From assembly GCF_003119115.1 (NCBI RefSeq), contig NZ_CP022363.1, positions 621,001 through 685,000 on the forward strand: a stretch of DNA of 64,000 nucleotides, written 5' to 3'. The notes below the pieces were generated by a model that saw only the letters and a list, made by a program, of their open reading frames with translations, did no database searches and was not told the origin of the DNA. The DNA comes from Azospirillum sp. TSH58 (GTDB taxonomy: Bacteria > Pseudomonadota > Alphaproteobacteria > Azospirillales > Azospirillaceae). Position numbers and translations under genes: made by a program. This document shows positions 28,393-37,843 of the stretch, one piece after another (positions within the stretch are counted from its first letter, which is position 1; every line of letters starts with the position of its first letter).

Positions 28393-29700
28393 TCACTTCG
28401 CCAGCGTCTTGTTGAGCCACAGGGCCAGCAGCGTGCAGACCGCGCCCGACAGCAGATAGGCGCCGGCCGAGAACAGGCCGTAGTTGGCCGACAGCACCAG
28501 CGCCACCAGCGGCGCGAAGCCCGCCCCGAACAGCCAGGCGAGGTCCGACGTGATGGCCGCGCCGGTGTAGCGGTAGCGCTGGGTGAAGCCCGAGGCGACC
28601 ACGCCCGACGACTGGCCGAAGGACAGGCCCAGGATCACGAAGCCGACGATCATGAAGACCAACTCGCCCAGCGGACCGCCGTTCAGCAGCAGGGGCGCCA
28701 CGCCGCTGAACACGGCGATGGCGGCGGCGCAGCTCCCCAGCAGGGTGCGGCGGCCGATGCGGTCGGCGATCCAGCCGGAGGCGATGATGGCCCCCAGGCC
28801 GAAGAAGGCCCCGACCACCTCGATCATCAGAAAGTCCGCCGGGGTGTCCTGCGTGTAGAGGAAGATCCAGGACAGCGGGAAGACGGTGACCATGTGGAAC
28901 AGCGCGAAGCTGGCCAGCGGGGCGAAGGCGCCCAGCACGACGCGCATGCCCTCGTTGCGCAGCATTTCGGTCACCGGGACCGGCTGAAGCTCGCGGCTTT
29001 CGAACAGGTGGGTGTATTCCGGCGTCACCACGATGCGCAGCCGCGCGAACAGCGCCACCACGTTGATGGCGAAGGCCACGAAGAACGGGTAGCGCCAGCC
29101 CCAGCTGAAGAAATCCTCCGCCGACAGGTTGCCGGCGAAATAGGCGAAAAGGGCGCTCGCCACGATCAGCCCGATGGGCGCGCCGAGCTGCGGAATCATC
29201 GCGTACCAGCCGCGGCGGCTCTCCGGCGCGTTCAGCGCCAGCAGGGAGGCGAGGCCGTCCCAGGCGCCGCCCAGCGCCAGACCCTGGCCGATGCGGGCCG
29301 CCGCCAGCAGCCAGATCGCCGCCGCGCCGATCTGCTCGTAGCTCGGCAGGAAGGCGATGGCGACCGTCGAGGTTCCCAGCAGGAACAGGGACAGGGTCAG
29401 CTTCGCGCCACGCCCGTGCGCGCGGTCGATGGCCATGAACAGCATGCTGCCCACCGGGCGGGCGACGAAGGCCAGCGCGAAAATCGCGAAGGACCACAGC
29501 GTTCCGGTCAGCGGGTCAAGATAGGGAAAGACCAGCTTCGGGAAGACGATCACCGAAGCGATGGCATAAACGAAAAAATCGAAGAATTCGGACGTCCGTC
29601 CGATGATGACGCCAATCGCGATTTCACCGGGATTCACCCGGTGGTCGCGGGCATTGACCAGTCTTGCGTCCCGTTCGGTCGCCGTGGTCGATGATCCCAT
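28393..29700 (-). CDS. MFS transporter, metabolite:H+ symporter (MHS) type
   Basis: A 435-residue, 12-span transporter. The start is the ATG at 29700 after a GGGGGG tract. Typical MHS features are GRTSEFFDFFVYAIASVIVFPKL in helix 1, the loop 2-3 motif AFVARPVGSMLFMAIDRAHGR and GWIADRIGRRTLL at loop 8-9. The family moves organic acids or zwitterions (citrate, alpha-ketoglutarate, proline-betaine, shikimate); the substrate cannot be told. It is divergent from cyoA with a 210-bp shared upstream region. Its stop is 30 bp from the convergent parE stop. Confidence 0.85.
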   Translation of the reverse strand: MGSSTTATERDARLVNARDHRVNPGEIAIGVIIGRTSEFFDFFVYAIASVIVFPKLVFPYLDPLTGTLWSFAIFALAFVARPVGSMLFMAIDRAHGRGAKLTLSLFLLGTSTVAIAFLPSYEQIGAAAIWLLAAARIGQGLALGGAWDGLASLLALNAPESRRGWYAMIPQLGAPIGLIVASALFAYFAGNLSAEDFFSWGWRYPFFVAFAINVVALFARLRIVVTPEYTHLFESRELQPVPVTEMLRNEGMRVVLGAFAPLASFALFHMVTVFPLSWIFLYTQDTPADFLMIEVVGAFFGLGAIIASGWIADRIGRRTLLGSCAAAIAVFSGVAPLLLNGGPLGELVFMIVGFVILGLSFGQSSGVVASGFTQRYRYTGAAITSDLAWLFGAGFAPLVALVLSANYGLFSAGAYLLSGAVCTLLALWLNKTLAK

Positions 29701-29785
29701 GGTCCCCCCACCGTCTGGCAATTGCGTCAGAGGGAATTAAATAGGCACCGCAACGGCATTCTGCCACGCCCATGGACGCATTGCC

Positions 29786-29799
29786 TTGATGTGCGTCAA
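29786..29799. promoter_or_regulatory. FNR/FixK-type box upstream of the quinol oxidase operon
   Basis: TTGATGTGCGTCAA is a 14-bp site fitting the FNR/FixK/Anr pattern TTGA-N6-TCAA. It is centred about 118 bp upstream of the cyoA start and about 92 bp upstream of the divergent MHS transporter start. Either gene could be the target. Oxygen or redox control of the oxidase is the likelier meaning. Confidence 0.6.
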
Positions 29800-29820
29800 T
29801 GGCTGCGCGGAATCGCGGCG

Positions 29821-29841
29821 CATTGGACAAATTGTCCAATG
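29821..29841. promoter_or_regulatory. Perfect 9-bp-arm palindrome upstream of cyoA
   Basis: CATTGGACA and TGTCCAATG form a perfect inverted repeat separated by AAT, ending about 70 bp before the cyoA start. Length and spacing are those of a dimeric regulator's operator. It does not match the FNR box just upstream, so a second regulator is implied. The regulator is unknown. Confidence 0.55.
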
Positions 29842-29910
29842 TCCGACCCGGCCCGTGGGGGTTAGCTCTTCGCCCAAATCCAAAGCGAACCCCTGCTGAC
29901 AGGTCCTGCC

Positions 29911-31098
29911 TTGACCCGTTTCCGCGCCTTGGCCCTCCTGCCGCTGATAGCGGTTTTGAGTGGCTGCAACCTTGTGGTGATGAGCCCGTCCGGCGACGTG
30001 GCGAGCCAACAGGCGAACCTCATCACCATCTCCACCCTCCTGATGCTGCTCATCATCATTCCGGTGATGGCGCTGACGGTGCTGTTCGCGTGGCGCTACC
30101 GCCAGTCGAATAGCACGGCCGATTACGACCCGGATTGGGACCATTCGACGCAGCTCGAGTTGGTGATCTGGGCGGCCCCGCTGCTCATCATCATCTGCCT
30201 GGGCGCCATCACCTGGATGGCGACCCACCTGCTCGACCCCTACCGCCCGCTCGACCGCATCGCCGCCGGTCGCCCGGTTCCCGCCGACACGAAGATGCTC
30301 GACGTCAACGTCGTGGCGCTCGACTGGAAGTGGCTGTTCATCTACCCGGAATACGGCATCGCCACGGTGAACGAGGTGGCCGCCCCGGTGGACCGGCCGA
30401 TCCGCTTCAACATCACCTCCTCGACGGTGATGAACTCCTTCTACATCCCCGCGCTGGCCGGGCAGATCTACGCCATGGCCGGCATGGAGACGAAGCTGCA
30501 CGCCGTCATCAACGAGCCGGGCAGCTACAAGGGCTTCTCCGCCAACTACAGCGGCGCCGGCTTCTCGCACATGCGGTTCACCTTCCACGGTCTGGCCGCC
30601 GACGGCTTCGACAAGTGGGTGGCGGACATCAAGGCGGGCGGCGGCAAGCTCGACCGCGACGGCTATCTCCAGCTTGAGCGTCCCAGCGAGAACGAGCCGG
30701 TGCGCCGCTACGGCGCCGTCGATTCGGGCCTGTTCAAGGCCATCGTCGGGATGTGCGTCGAGCCGGGCAAGATGTGCATGCACGACATGATGGCCATCGA
30801 CGCCAAGGGTGGCCTCGGCCTCGCCGGCATCGACAACGTGATGCCGCTGATGCACGACAAGCTGTCCCGCCGCGGCACCGCCGTTCTCGGCCCGGCGCCG
30901 GTCTATGTGGCCGGCATCTGCTCGACCGAGGAACTGACCGGCCGCGCCGTCGAGTCGTCGCTGGGCGTGCTGAACGCACCCGCCGACGAGTCTCCGATTT
31001 CCGGCCCGATTTCCGGCGCGGGTCTGCCGCGCTCCTCCATCACGCCGATCTCCGCGCCCGCCCCTGCGTTCGGGCCGCGGCTGACGGCCAATCCCTGA
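29911..31098 (+). CDS. cyoA: Quinol oxidase subunit II
   Basis: A 395-residue lipoprotein: TTG start at 29911 with AGG upstream, signal peptide [19 protein letters not shown] with lipobox LSGC, then two membrane helices and a cupredoxin-fold periplasmic domain. [41 protein letters not shown] and [14 protein letters not shown] are diagnostic of CyoA. The CuA ligand set of cytochrome c oxidases is absent, so electrons come from quinol. The C-terminal 60 residues are Pro/Ser/Ala-rich with a short ISGP repeat. First gene of cyoABCD-SURF1. Confidence 0.95.
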   Translation: MTRFRALALLPLIAVLSGCNLVVMSPSGDVASQQANLITISTLLMLLIIIPVMALTVLFAWRYRQSNSTADYDPDWDHSTQLELVIWAAPLLIIICLGAITWMATHLLDPYRPLDRIAAGRPVPADTKMLDVNVVALDWKWLFIYPEYGIATVNEVAAPVDRPIRFNITSSTVMNSFYIPALAGQIYAMAGMETKLHAVINEPGSYKGFSANYSGAGFSHMRFTFHGLAADGFDKWVADIKAGGGKLDRDGYLQLERPSENEPVRRYGAVDSGLFKAIVGMCVEPGKMCMHDMMAIDAKGGLGLAGIDNVMPLMHDKLSRRGTAVLGPAPVYVAGICSTEELTGRAVESSLGVLNAPADESPISGPISGAGLPRSSITPISAPAPAFGPRLTANP

Positions 31099-31111
31099 GC
31101 GGCCCACCGCC

Positions 31112-33118
31112 ATGATCGACACATCGACCGTCGCCACCCACCCGCTCTTCGGGCGTCTGACCCTGGAGTCCTTCCCCTATCACGAGCCCATCGTGGTCGC
31201 GACCTTCGTCGCGGTCGTGCTGGGCGGCATCGCGCTCGTCGCGGCGCTGAGCTATTTCCGGTTGTGGGGCTATCTCTGGAAGGAGTGGTTCACCACCGTC
31301 GACCACAAGCGCATCGGCATCATGTACATGGTGCTGGGCCTGATCATGCTGCTGCGCGGCTTCGCCGACGCGATCATGATGCGCCTCCAGCAGGCCATCG
31401 CCTTCGGCGGCAGCGAGGGCTACCTCAACGCGCACCATTACGACCAGATCTTCACCGCCCACGGCGTCATCATGATCTTCTTCGTGGCGATGCCCTTCGT
31501 CACGGGCCTGATGAACTACGTGGTGCCGCTGCAGATCGGCGCCCGCGACGTGTCCTTCCCGTTCCTGAACAACTTCAGCTTCTGGATGACGGTGGGCGGT
31601 GCGGTGCTGATCATGGTCTCGCTGTTCGTCGGCGAGTTCGCGCGCACCGGCTGGCTGGCCTATCCGCCGCTGTCCAACATCGCCTACAGCCCTGAGACGG
31701 GCGTCGACTACTACATCTGGGCGTTGCAGATCGCCGGTGTCGGAACAACATTGTCCGGCATCAACCTGATCTGCACGATCGTCAAGATGCGCGCCCCCGG
31801 CATGACCATGATGAAGATGCCGGTCTTCACCTGGACGTCGCTCTGCACCAACGTGCTGATCGTCGCCTCCTTCCCGATCCTGACCGCCACGCTGGTCCTG
31901 CTGTCGCTGGACCGCTATGTCGGCACGAACTTCTTCACGAACGATCTCGGCGGCAGCCCGATGATGTACGTGAACCTGATCTGGATCTGGGGCCACCCGG
32001 AAGTCTACATCCTGATCCTGCCGGTCTTCGGCATCTTCTCCGAAGTCACCTCGACCTTCTCGGGCAAGAAGCTGTTCGGCTACACCTCCATGGTCTACGC
32101 GACGGTGGTCATCACGATCCTGTCCTACCTGGTGTGGCTGCACCACTTCTTCACCATGGGGTCGGGCGCCAGCGTGAACTCGTTCTTCGGCATCACGACG
32201 ATGATCATCTCGATCCCGACGGGTGCGAAGATCTTCAACTGGCTGTTCACCATGTACCGCGGCCGCATCCGGTTCGAACTGCCGATGATGTGGACCGTCG
32301 CCTTCATGCTGACCTTCGTGATCGGCGGCATGACGGGCGTGCTGCTGGCCGTTCCGCCGGCGGACTTCGTCCTGCACAACAGCCTGTTCCTGATCGCCCA
32401 CTTCCACAACGTCATCATCGGCGGCGTGCTGTTCGGCCTGTTCGCCGGCATCTACTACTGGTGGCCCAAGGCCTTCGGCTTCCGCCTCGATCCCTTCTGG
32501 GGCAAGGTCTCCTTCTGGTGCTGGGTGATCGGCTTCTGGGTCGCCTTCACGCCGCTCTACGTCCTGGGCCTGATGGGCGTCACCCGCCGCCTGCGCGTGT
32601 TCGAGGACCCGTCGCTCCAGATCTGGTTCCAGATCGCCGCCTTCGGCGCCGTTCTGATCGCGGCGGGCATCGGCGCCTTCCTCGTCCAGATCGCCGTCAG
32701 CGTCTGGAAGCGCCGTGAGCTGGTCGACCGCACGGGCGATCCGTGGGATGGCCGCACGCTGGAATGGGCGACCTCGTCGCCGCCGCCGGACTACAACTTC
32801 GCCTTCACGCCGATGATCCACGACAACGACGCGTGGTGGGACATGAAGAAGCGCGGCTACAAGCGTCCGCTGGGCGGCTTCAAGGCGATCCACATGCCGA
32901 GCAACAGCGGCACCGGCGTGATCCTGGCCGGGATCAGCGTGGTCCTCGGCTTCGCCCTGGTCTGGTACATCTGGTGGCTGGCGGCGGTGAGCTTCGTCGC
33001 CCTGCTGGCGGCCGCCATCCACCACACCTTCAACTATCACCGCGACTTCCACATCCCGGCGGACGTGGTGGTGCGGACCGAGAACGAGCGGACCCGTCTC
33101 CTCTCCGGGCAGGTGTAA
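31112..33118 (+). CDS. cyoB: Quinol oxidase subunit I (haem-copper catalytic subunit)
   Basis: A 668-residue, about 15-span subunit, the normal CyoB length. Visible functional parts: [13 protein letters not shown], the low-spin haem His in [28 protein letters not shown] (CuB His and cross-linked Tyr), [10 protein letters not shown] (two CuB His), [17 protein letters not shown] (K-channel Lys), and HFHNVIIGG (haem ligands). Oxygen reduction with proton pumping in the inner membrane. It starts 13 bp after cyoA. Confidence 0.96.
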   Translation: MIDTSTVATHPLFGRLTLESFPYHEPIVVATFVAVVLGGIALVAALSYFRLWGYLWKEWFTTVDHKRIGIMYMVLGLIMLLRGFADAIMMRLQQAIAFGGSEGYLNAHHYDQIFTAHGVIMIFFVAMPFVTGLMNYVVPLQIGARDVSFPFLNNFSFWMTVGGAVLIMVSLFVGEFARTGWLAYPPLSNIAYSPETGVDYYIWALQIAGVGTTLSGINLICTIVKMRAPGMTMMKMPVFTWTSLCTNVLIVASFPILTATLVLLSLDRYVGTNFFTNDLGGSPMMYVNLIWIWGHPEVYILILPVFGIFSEVTSTFSGKKLFGYTSMVYATVVITILSYLVWLHHFFTMGSGASVNSFFGITTMIISIPTGAKIFNWLFTMYRGRIRFELPMMWTVAFMLTFVIGGMTGVLLAVPPADFVLHNSLFLIAHFHNVIIGGVLFGLFAGIYYWWPKAFGFRLDPFWGKVSFWCWVIGFWVAFTPLYVLGLMGVTRRLRVFEDPSLQIWFQIAAFGAVLIAAGIGAFLVQIAVSVWKRRELVDRTGDPWDGRTLEWATSSPPPDYNFAFTPMIHDNDAWWDMKKRGYKRPLGGFKAIHMPSNSGTGVILAGISVVLGFALVWYIWWLAAVSFVALLAAAIHHTFNYHRDFHIPADVVVRTENERTRLLSGQV

Positions 33119-33121
33119 AGC

Positions 33122-33757
33122 ATGAGCACGACCCTGACAGCCGAGCGGAGCCGCAGCCAGGCTCCGACCTTCCACGTCGTCGAGGAGCACGCGCACCCCG
33201 AAGGCTCCAGCACCATGCTGGGCTTCTGGATCTACCTGATGAGCGACTGCCTCATCTTCGCGGTGCTGTTCGCGACCTACGGCGTGCTCGGCGCCAACTA
33301 CGCCGCCGGGCCCGCGCCCAAGGACCTGTTCGACCTGCCGCTGGTGGCGCTGAACACCGCCATGCTGCTGTTCTCCTCCATCACCTATGGCTTCGCCATG
33401 CTGGCGATGGAGAAGGGGCGGGTGTCGCAGACCCAGCTGTGGCTGGCGGTGACCGGCCTGTTCGGCGCCGCCTTCCTGGCGATCGAGCTGTACGAGTTCG
33501 CCCACCTGATCCACATCGGGGCGACCCCGCAGCGCAGCGCCTTCCTGTCGTCCTTCTTCACGCTGGTCGGCACCCACGGCCTGCACGTCACCTTCGGCCT
33601 CGTCTGGCTGGTGACGCTGATGGTGCAGGTCAACAAGCGCGGCCTGATCCCGGCCAACCGCCGGCGCCTGATGTGCCTCAGCCTGTTCTGGCACTTCCTG
33701 GACGTCATCTGGATCGGCGTCTTCACCTTCGTCTATCTGATGGGAATGCTGCGATGA
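33122..33757 (+). CDS. cyoC: Quinol oxidase subunit III
   Basis: A 211-residue five-span protein, as usual for Cyo[40 protein letters not shown] and [21 protein letters not shown] are family signatures. It starts three bases after cyoB and its stop overlaps the cyoD start (ATGA). Confidence 0.95.
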   Translation: MSTTLTAERSRSQAPTFHVVEEHAHPEGSSTMLGFWIYLMSDCLIFAVLFATYGVLGANYAAGPAPKDLFDLPLVALNTAMLLFSSITYGFAMLAMEKGRVSQTQLWLAVTGLFGAAFLAIELYEFAHLIHIGATPQRSAFLSSFFTLVGTHGLHVTFGLVWLVTLMVQVNKRGLIPANRRRLMCLSLFWHFLDVIWIGVFTFVYLMGMLR

Positions 33758-34149
33758 GTTCTCACGCCGAACATCACGCCGGCCATCACGGGGCCGACCA
33801 CCACGGTCACGGCGAGCATGAGGGCGCCCACGGGACGCTCGGCAGCTACCTGATCGGCTTCGTCCTGTCGGTGATCCTGACGGTCATTCCCTTCTGGCTG
33901 GTCATGGACGGGACGATCCTGGACAAGAACATGACCGCGATCGCGATCATGGCCCTGGCCGCCGTCCAGGTCGTCGTCCACATGATCTTCTTCCTGCACA
34001 TGAACGGACGTGCGGAAGGCGGGTGGACCATGCTGTCGCTGATCTTCACGATCATCGTCGTGGTCATCATGCTGGCCGGTTCGCTATGGGTGATGTACCA
34101 CCTGAACACCAACATGATGCCGATCCACGACCCGAGCCAGTTGCCGTGA
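33754..34149 (+). CDS. cyoD: Quinol oxidase subunit IV
   Basis: A 131-residue protein with a His-rich N-terminus ([20 protein letters not shown]) followed by three membrane helices; [22 protein letters not shown] and [10 protein letters not shown] match CyoD. The N-terminal His tract is longer than is usual. ATGA overlap with cyoC and GTGA overlap with the SURF1 gene show tight translational coupling. Confidence 0.93.
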   Translation: MSSHAEHHAGHHGADHHGHGEHEGAHGTLGSYLIGFVLSVILTVIPFWLVMDGTILDKNMTAIAIMALAAVQVVVHMIFFLHMNGRAEGGWTMLSLIFTIIVVVIMLAGSLWVMYHLNTNMMPIHDPSQLP

Positions 34150-34880
34150 CCGGCACGGCGACCCACCGTCCGCGCCGGGGGCTGATCCTTCTCGGCGTCC
34201 TGGTGCTGGCGGGCGTCGCCGTCTTCACGTCGCTCGGCGTCTGGCAGGTCGAGCGGCTGTTCTGGAAGCTGGACCTGATCCAGCGGGTGGAGGAGCGGGC
34301 GCAGGCCGCGCCCGTTCCCGCCCCCGGCCCGGAGGACTGGCCGGCCGTCACCGCCGCCTCCCAGGAGTACCGGCGGGTATCCGTCACCGGCCGCTTCCTC
34401 AACGACAAGGAAACGCTGGTCCAGGCGGTGACCGAGCGGGGCGGCGGCTTCTGGGTGCTCACCCCGTTGCGCACCGACCGGGGCTTCACCGTGCTGGTCA
34501 ACCGGGGCTTCGTGCCGCCCGAGCGGCGCAGCACGGACAGCCGCCCGGACGGGCTGATCGACACGGACACCACCGTCACCGGCCTGCTGCGGGTGACGGA
34601 GCCGGGCGGCGGTTTCCTGCGCTCCAACGATCCCGCGCAGGACCGCTGGTACTCGCGCGACGTGGCGGCCATCGCCGCGGCCCGCGGCGTGGCGGAGACG
34701 GCCCCCTATTTCATCGACGCCGAGGCCAGCCCGCAGGGTGGCTTTCCGGTCGGTGGGCTGACCGTTCTGAAGTTCCGGAACAACCACCTCGTGTATGCGC
34801 TGACCTGGTTCGCCCTGGATCTCATGCTGATCGCCGCGGCCTTCTATGTCGTGCGCAGTGAAAGGCGCCGCCGGGGTTGA
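34146..34880 (+). CDS. SURF1-family oxidase assembly protein
   Basis: A 244-residue protein from GTG 34146 overlapping the cyoD stop by four bases. It has one membrane span at each end, the SURF1 topology. Motifs: LGVWQVERLFWKLDLIQRVEER after helix 1, YRRVSVTGRFLND, GFTVLVNRGFVPPERR, and NNHLVYALTWFALDLMLIAAAF at the C-terminal helix. SURF1 proteins help insert haem a. A SURF1 (Surf1q) devoted to a quinol oxidase is known from Paracoccus, which makes a ba3-type enzyme worth considering here. Confidence 0.92.
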   Translation: MTGTATHRPRRGLILLGVLVLAGVAVFTSLGVWQVERLFWKLDLIQRVEERAQAAPVPAPGPEDWPAVTAASQEYRRVSVTGRFLNDKETLVQAVTERGGGFWVLTPLRTDRGFTVLVNRGFVPPERRSTDSRPDGLIDTDTTVTGLLRVTEPGGGFLRSNDPAQDRWYSRDVAAIAAARGVAETAPYFIDAEASPQGGFPVGGLTVLKFRNNHLVYALTWFALDLMLIAAAFYVVRSERRRRG

Positions 34881-35063
34881 AGAAATAAACTCTTTTTCTT
34901 CATGGTTTTTCGCCGGTTGGAAGCAGGCATCTTGCCGACTCTTCCACCCGGCTTTTTTGTGCTATCAAAGGCACCCGGATTCCGTGGCAAGGCTGCCAAG
35001 CCGGGGCTTCGTGCCCATATAAGTGGGGACCGAAGGAAGCCGGCGAAGGGCCAGACGTTTTCC

Positions 35064-36338
35064 GTGCGCGACACCACCGACAAGAAGAACCTGTTCCTGC
35101 TGGTGCAGTTGCGCTGGCTCGCCGTCGCCGGGCAGGTGGTGACGATTCTGATCGTGCACTACCAGATGGGCATCACCCTGCCGCTCGATCAGATGGGCGC
35201 GGTGATCCTGTTCCTGGTCGCGCTGAACATCGCCAGCGTCCTGCATCTGCGCCGCCAGACCTCGGTGTCGAACACCCAGCTCTTCCTGGAACTGCTGATC
35301 GACGTGTCGGCCCTGACGGTGCAGCTCTACCTCAGCGGCGGCGCGTCCAATCCCTTCATTTCGCTCTACCTGCTCCAGATCACGCTGGGGGCGGTGCTGC
35401 TGGAGGCGTGGTCGGCCTGGGCGCTGGTGCTGGTCGCCACGGCCTGCTTCACGCTGCTGATCGGCGCCTACCGCCCGCTGGCCCTGCCGCCGGGGCTGGA
35501 GGGGCTTCTGTTGGGGCTGCACATCCAGGGCATGTTCCTGTGCTTCGTGCTGACGGCCAGCCTGATCGTCCCCTTCATCACCCAGATCACCCGCAACCTG
35601 CGCGCCCGCGATGCCCATCTGGCCGACCTGCGCCAGCGCTCCATGGAGGAGGACCACATCGTGCGCCTCGGCCTGCTGGCTTCCGGCGCCGCGCACGAGC
35701 TGGGGACGCCGCTCGCCACCCTGTCGGTGATCGTGAACGACTGGCGGCGGATGCCCGTGGTCAAGGGCGACCCCGACATGGCCGAGGACATCGCCGAGAT
35801 GCAGAACCAGATCGACCGCTGCAAGACCATCGTGTCCGGCATCCTGCTGTCCTCCGGCGAGGCGCGGGGGGAGGGGACGCTGCGCACCACCGTGACCGCC
35901 TTCCTGGACGATCTGGTGGAGGAGTGGAAGTCCAGCCGGTCCCCGGCCTGCGTCGACTACGACAACAGCGTCCGCTCGCGGGAGCGGATCATCTCCGACC
36001 TCGCGCTGAAGCAGGTGATCTTCAACGTCCTGGACAACGCGCTGGAGGTGTCTCCCGGCTGGGTCGGCATCGCCGCCGGGCGGCAGGGGGACAGCCTCGT
36101 CCTCACCGTCAACGACGCCGGCCCCGGCTTCGAGGAGCGGATGCTGGCGGAATTCGGCAAACCCTACCGGTCGAGCAAGGGGCGGCCCGGCGGCGGGCTA
36201 GGCCTCTTCCTGGTGGTCAACGTGGTGCGCAAGCTGGGCGGCTCGGTCGCCGCGCGCAACCGCCCCGGCGGCGGCGCCTCCGTCACCATGACCCTGCCGC
36301 TCGCCGCCCTGTCCGCGGGAGAGAGCCATGGAGACTGA
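35064..36338 (+). CDS. regB: Redox-sensing histidine kinase, RegB/PrrB/ActS family
   Basis: The frame is open from an ATG at 34902. I prefer the GTG at 35064 (VRDTTDKKNLFLLVQLRWLAVAGQ), giving 424 residues, because the extra 54 residues look non-conserved; this choice is uncertain. Six membrane segments include the ubiquinone-sensing heptapeptide GGASNPF. The H-box is GAAHELGTPLATLSV, and a Cys 42 residues after the His (IDRCKTIV) matches the place of the redox-active Cys of Rhodobacter RegB. N-, G1- and G2-boxes (NVLDNALEVSP, NDAGPGFEERM, GGGLGLFLVVNVV) complete the kinase. The stop overlaps regA by 11 bp. Confidence 0.92.
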   Translation: MRDTTDKKNLFLLVQLRWLAVAGQVVTILIVHYQMGITLPLDQMGAVILFLVALNIASVLHLRRQTSVSNTQLFLELLIDVSALTVQLYLSGGASNPFISLYLLQITLGAVLLEAWSAWALVLVATACFTLLIGAYRPLALPPGLEGLLLGLHIQGMFLCFVLTASLIVPFITQITRNLRARDAHLADLRQRSMEEDHIVRLGLLASGAAHELGTPLATLSVIVNDWRRMPVVKGDPDMAEDIAEMQNQIDRCKTIVSGILLSSGEARGEGTLRTTVTAFLDDLVEEWKSSRSPACVDYDNSVRSRERIISDLALKQVIFNVLDNALEVSPGWVGIAAGRQGDSLVLTVNDAGPGFEERMLAEFGKPYRSSKGRPGGGLGLFLVVNVVRKLGGSVAARNRPGGGASVTMTLPLAALSAGESHGD

Positions 36339-36861
36339 CCGTTCCCTCGTGCTGGTGGAGGACGACGCCGCCTTCGCCAAGGTCCTGCGCCGCTCCTTCG
36401 AGCGCCGGGGCTACCGGGTCTACTGGTGCGACAGCCTGGACGGGCTGCGGGCGCTTCTGGAGACGGTGCCCTTCGCCTACGCGGTGGTGGACCTGAAGCT
36501 GGGCAACGGCTCCGGCCTGGAATGCGTGCGGGAGCTGCACGCCAGCGACCCGGAGACGCGGATCGTCGTCCTGACCGGCTTCGCCAGCATCGCCACGGCG
36601 GTCGAGGCGATCAAGCTGGGCGCCTGCCATTACCTCGCCAAGCCGTCGAACACCGACGACATCGAGGCGGCCTTCGAGCGGACGGAGGGCGACCCCTCCA
36701 TCGCGCTGGGGGCGCGGGCGACCTCGCTGAAGACGCTGGAGTGGGAGCGCATCCACGAAACCCTGGCGGAAACCGGCTTCAACATCTCCGAAACCGCCCG
36801 CCGCCTGGGGATGCACCGCCGCACCCTGGCCCGCAAGCTGGAGAAGAAGCAGGTGCCCTGA
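36328..36861 (+). CDS. regA: Redox response regulator, RegA/PrrA/ActR family
   Basis: A 177-residue two-domain regulator. Receiver: acidic EDD at 11-13, phospho-acceptor Asp55 in VVDLKLG, and the Lys of AKPSNTDD near 105. C-terminus: Fis-type helix-turn-helix ISETARRLGMHRRTLARKLEKK, almost invariant in the RegA family. Its position directly behind regB and the quinol oxidase genes suggests control of respiratory genes in the window (cyo and perhaps nap) according to quinone redox state. A weak hairpin (GGCCGC ... GCGGCC near 36912-36932) followed by a T tract may end the transcript. Confidence 0.94.
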   Translation: METDRSLVLVEDDAAFAKVLRRSFERRGYRVYWCDSLDGLRALLETVPFAYAVVDLKLGNGSGLECVRELHASDPETRIVVLTGFASIATAVEAIKLGACHYLAKPSNTDDIEAAFERTEGDPSIALGARATSLKTLEWERIHETLAETGFNISETARRLGMHRRTLARKLEKKQVP

Positions 36862-36999
36862 AAGGTGCCCTAAATCCGCTTTCTCCTGTCCAGTCGGTCA
36901 AAGGATGCGCATGGCCGCTGGACAATGGCGGCCAGTCCGCCCATTTTTCACGGCCTGTTACAGTCGTGTGTCATACGCAGCAGCAAGGAGCAGTGTGAA

Positions 37000-37353
37000 G
37001 TGTCTCTTTCCACGTCGAGCAGCAGCCCCGCCGATCCGCGGACCGAGGCCCGCCGTCTTCTGACGGACGCCATCTCCACGTATCTCCAGTCGTGCAAGGA
37101 TCTGGCTGCTGCGACCGAACGCGCGACCGAGACGAGCGGCAGCATCGACACCCAGGCCCGCCGCAAGGCTTACCAGACTCTGACCGAGCTGGGCGATCAG
37201 GTCCGTCTCGCGCAGCGCCGTCTCGTCACCGCGGCCAAGCAGGCCCGCCGCGTCATGCCGGTGGCCGAGATCGAGGAGGTCGCCAAGAAGCTGGACAAGC
37301 GCGACACCACGGAAAGCGCCGCCGTGCTGGTCAAGGCCGCTCTGGTCAACTGA
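37000..37353 (+). CDS. Helical hypothetical protein, 117 residues
   Basis: I choose the GTG at 37000 (VSLSTSSSSPADPRTEARR) because AAGGAG lies nine bases upstream; the same frame is open from 36925. After a Ser-rich leader the protein is almost entirely helical and basic (LTDAISTYLQSCKDLAAAT, YQTLTELGDQVRLAQRRL, EEVAKKLDKRDTTESAAVL). No motif that I recognise. It stands alone between regA and the HU gene, followed by 205 bp of leader and promoter for HU. Confidence 0.6.
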   Translation: MSLSTSSSSPADPRTEARRLLTDAISTYLQSCKDLAAATERATETSGSIDTQARRKAYQTLTELGDQVRLAQRRLVTAAKQARRVMPVAEIEEVAKKLDKRDTTESAAVLVKAALVN

Positions 37354-37468
37354 CGTCGGTCGGGGGAGGGCTCGCCTGTTCGGCATAGTCGAATCCGCCG
37401 GAAGGGCGGGAATCGCCGAATTTTTGCGGGTCACAGCGTCGCGCCCGGTCGAATCCGGTCGGGAGCAT

Positions 37469-37558
37469 CTTGCGCGCGGACGCCCGTCAGGGTAGGTCAG
37501 AGGCGCCTGGAGCCCTGGAACATGCTGGGGTTCCGCCACGAACAAGGGGAATTTGGGA
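37469..37558 (+). promoter_or_regulatory. Conserved ~90-nt leader of the first HU gene
   Basis: This stretch, starting CTTGCGCGCGGACG, is nearly the same as 47957-48045 ahead of the second HU gene, including a shared core GCGCCTGGAGCCCTGGA and an AAGGGG ribosome-binding site. Noncoding conservation as strong as this suggests either very recent duplication or a shared control element. A short uORF (MLGFRHEQG...) begins in both copies; it closes before the HU start only in the second copy. Confidence 0.65.
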
Positions 37559-37843
37559 ATGACGAAGGCCGATCTCATCGACGCGATCGCCGGCAAGCTG
37601 GGCGGCACGAAGGCCGACGCCGGCAAGGCGCTGGACGCGGTTCTGGAGAGCCTGCAGGACGCGCTGGTCAAGGGGGAGACGGTCAAGCTGCCGGGCTTCG
37701 GCCAGTTCGAGATCGCCGAGCGCGGCGAGCGCACGGGCCGCAACCCGCAGACCGGCGCGGAGATCAAGATCGCCGCCTCCAAGGCGCCGAAGTTCTCCGC
37801 CGGCAAGGCCCTCAAGGACGCCGTCAACGGCAAGGCCGAGTAA
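37559..37843 (+). CDS. hup: HU-family nucleoid protein, copy 1
   Basis: A 94-residue HU/IHF-family protein from the ATG at 37559. MTKADLIDAIAGKLGG opens the dimerisation helices, and GFGQFEIAERGERTGRNPQTG carries the DNA-binding arm with the conserved RNPQTG tip. KAPKFSAGKALKDAVNGK ends the fold. The protein is identical to that of the gene at 48046-48330; I find two synonymous differences between them. Binds and bends DNA non-specifically. Confidence 0.95.
   Translation: MTKADLIDAIAGKLGGTKADAGKALDAVLESLQDALVKGETVKLPGFGQFEIAERGERTGRNPQTGAEIKIAASKAPKFSAGKALKDAVNGKAE

Noticed and set aside
29911..31098. CyoA as a cytochrome c oxidase subunit II with CuA, prompted by two Cys in [13 protein letters not shown]
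   Set aside because: The spacing does not match CxxxC-G-x-x-H-x-x-M and the [14 protein letters not shown] segment is typical of quinol oxidases.
31040..33694. An 884-codon open frame antisense to cyoB/cyoC
   Set aside because: Composition (His, Asp, Arg, Gln) and lack of motifs mark it as a shadow of the clear oxidase genes.
37522..37560. A regulatory uORF in the HU leaders
   Set aside because: The same start and first nine codons occur in both copies but the frame closes before the HU gene only in copy 2, so a conserved coding uORF is not supported; noted only as a detail of the leader.
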